Source: Marinimicrobium agarilyticum DSM 16975
Lineage (GTDB): Bacteria > Pseudomonadota > Gammaproteobacteria > Pseudomonadales > Cellvibrionaceae
Length of the DNA: 64,000 nt
Direction: 5' to 3'
NCBI RefSeq assembly: GCF_000423345.1
Contig: NZ_AUHU01000007.1
Coordinates: 211,001-275,000, forward strand
The translations under genes were made by a program, and so were the position numbers. The notes beneath the pieces were generated by a model that made no database searches, had not been told where the DNA came from, and saw only the letters and a program-made list of their open reading frames with translations. Below, piece by piece: positions 61,137 to 64,000 of this stretch. Within the stretch, counting starts at the first letter, position 1. Each line of letters begins with the position of its first letter.

Positions 61137-64000
<2,864 letters not shown>

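Overview
The window reads as a chromosomal core segment of a GC-rich gammaproteobacterium. The gene pairs metG / mrp-dcd, purM-purN-DUF3108 beside DUF2066-hda, rnfABCDGE and ccoNOQPGHIS are typical of the Pseudomonas/Cellvibrio side of the class. Two lipoprotein family 9 glycoside hydrolases, together with Na+-pump genes (oadGAB, rnf), suggest a marine or saline polysaccharide degrader close to Cellvibrionaceae. That placement is inference. I see no phage, transposase, CRISPR array or tRNA gene.

Layout. 1-2746: oadG-oadA-oadB (minus; oadB runs off the left edge). 3046-3993: dusC. 4006-7846: gamma-glutamyltransferase, a small terminator-flanked unit with a 36-codon ORF, and a GH9 lipoprotein. 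7967-12523: DUF2066-hda (minus) divergent from purM-purN-DUF3108. 12629-15553: slyD, an M15-type carboxypeptidase and a two-helix membrane protein. 15651-17388: mrp-dcd (minus). 17433-17718: two foldback repeats. 17894-19909: metG. 20075-26069: rnfABCDGE, then mscS. 27055-28767: an outer-membrane barrel protein. 28993-37679: the complete cbb3 oxidase structural and assembly cluster (minus) with an Anr/FNR-like box upstream. 37972-44210: argG, sbcB, can and a GAF-PAS-GAF-GGDEF-EAL protein. 44411-50125: a second GH9 protein, a small coupled ORF, a spermidine-synthase-like protein, a periplasmic binding protein, phhB and a DECR-like SDR. 50235-60494: argS, yqcC, dinG, an acyltransferase, a REC-GGDEF-REC protein, pyrB, a DUF2971 protein and an FAD-dependent glycerol-3-phosphate dehydrogenase. 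60657-64000: tandem terminators, 5S and nearly complete 23S rRNA (minus).

Working together: Oad and Rnf both couple carbon or electron flow to ion gradients. The cco cluster carries every assembly factor for a high-affinity oxidase, including copper P-type ATPase CcoI and CcoS. The two GH9 lipoproteins probably act on cello- or related oligosaccharides at the cell envelope. Two c-di-GMP proteins of opposite expected bias (EAL-containing, and GGEEF with an intact I-site) lie 11 kb apart.

The most unusual signal is the repeat pair between mrp and metG. Two inverted 112-bp elements share the same core, have unrelated but perfectly complementary 25-bp arms, and carry an inner hairpin that covaries. 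A half-copy lies just upstream of phhB. A second candidate is the promoter/terminator/36-codon-ORF unit between the first GH9 gene and ggt.
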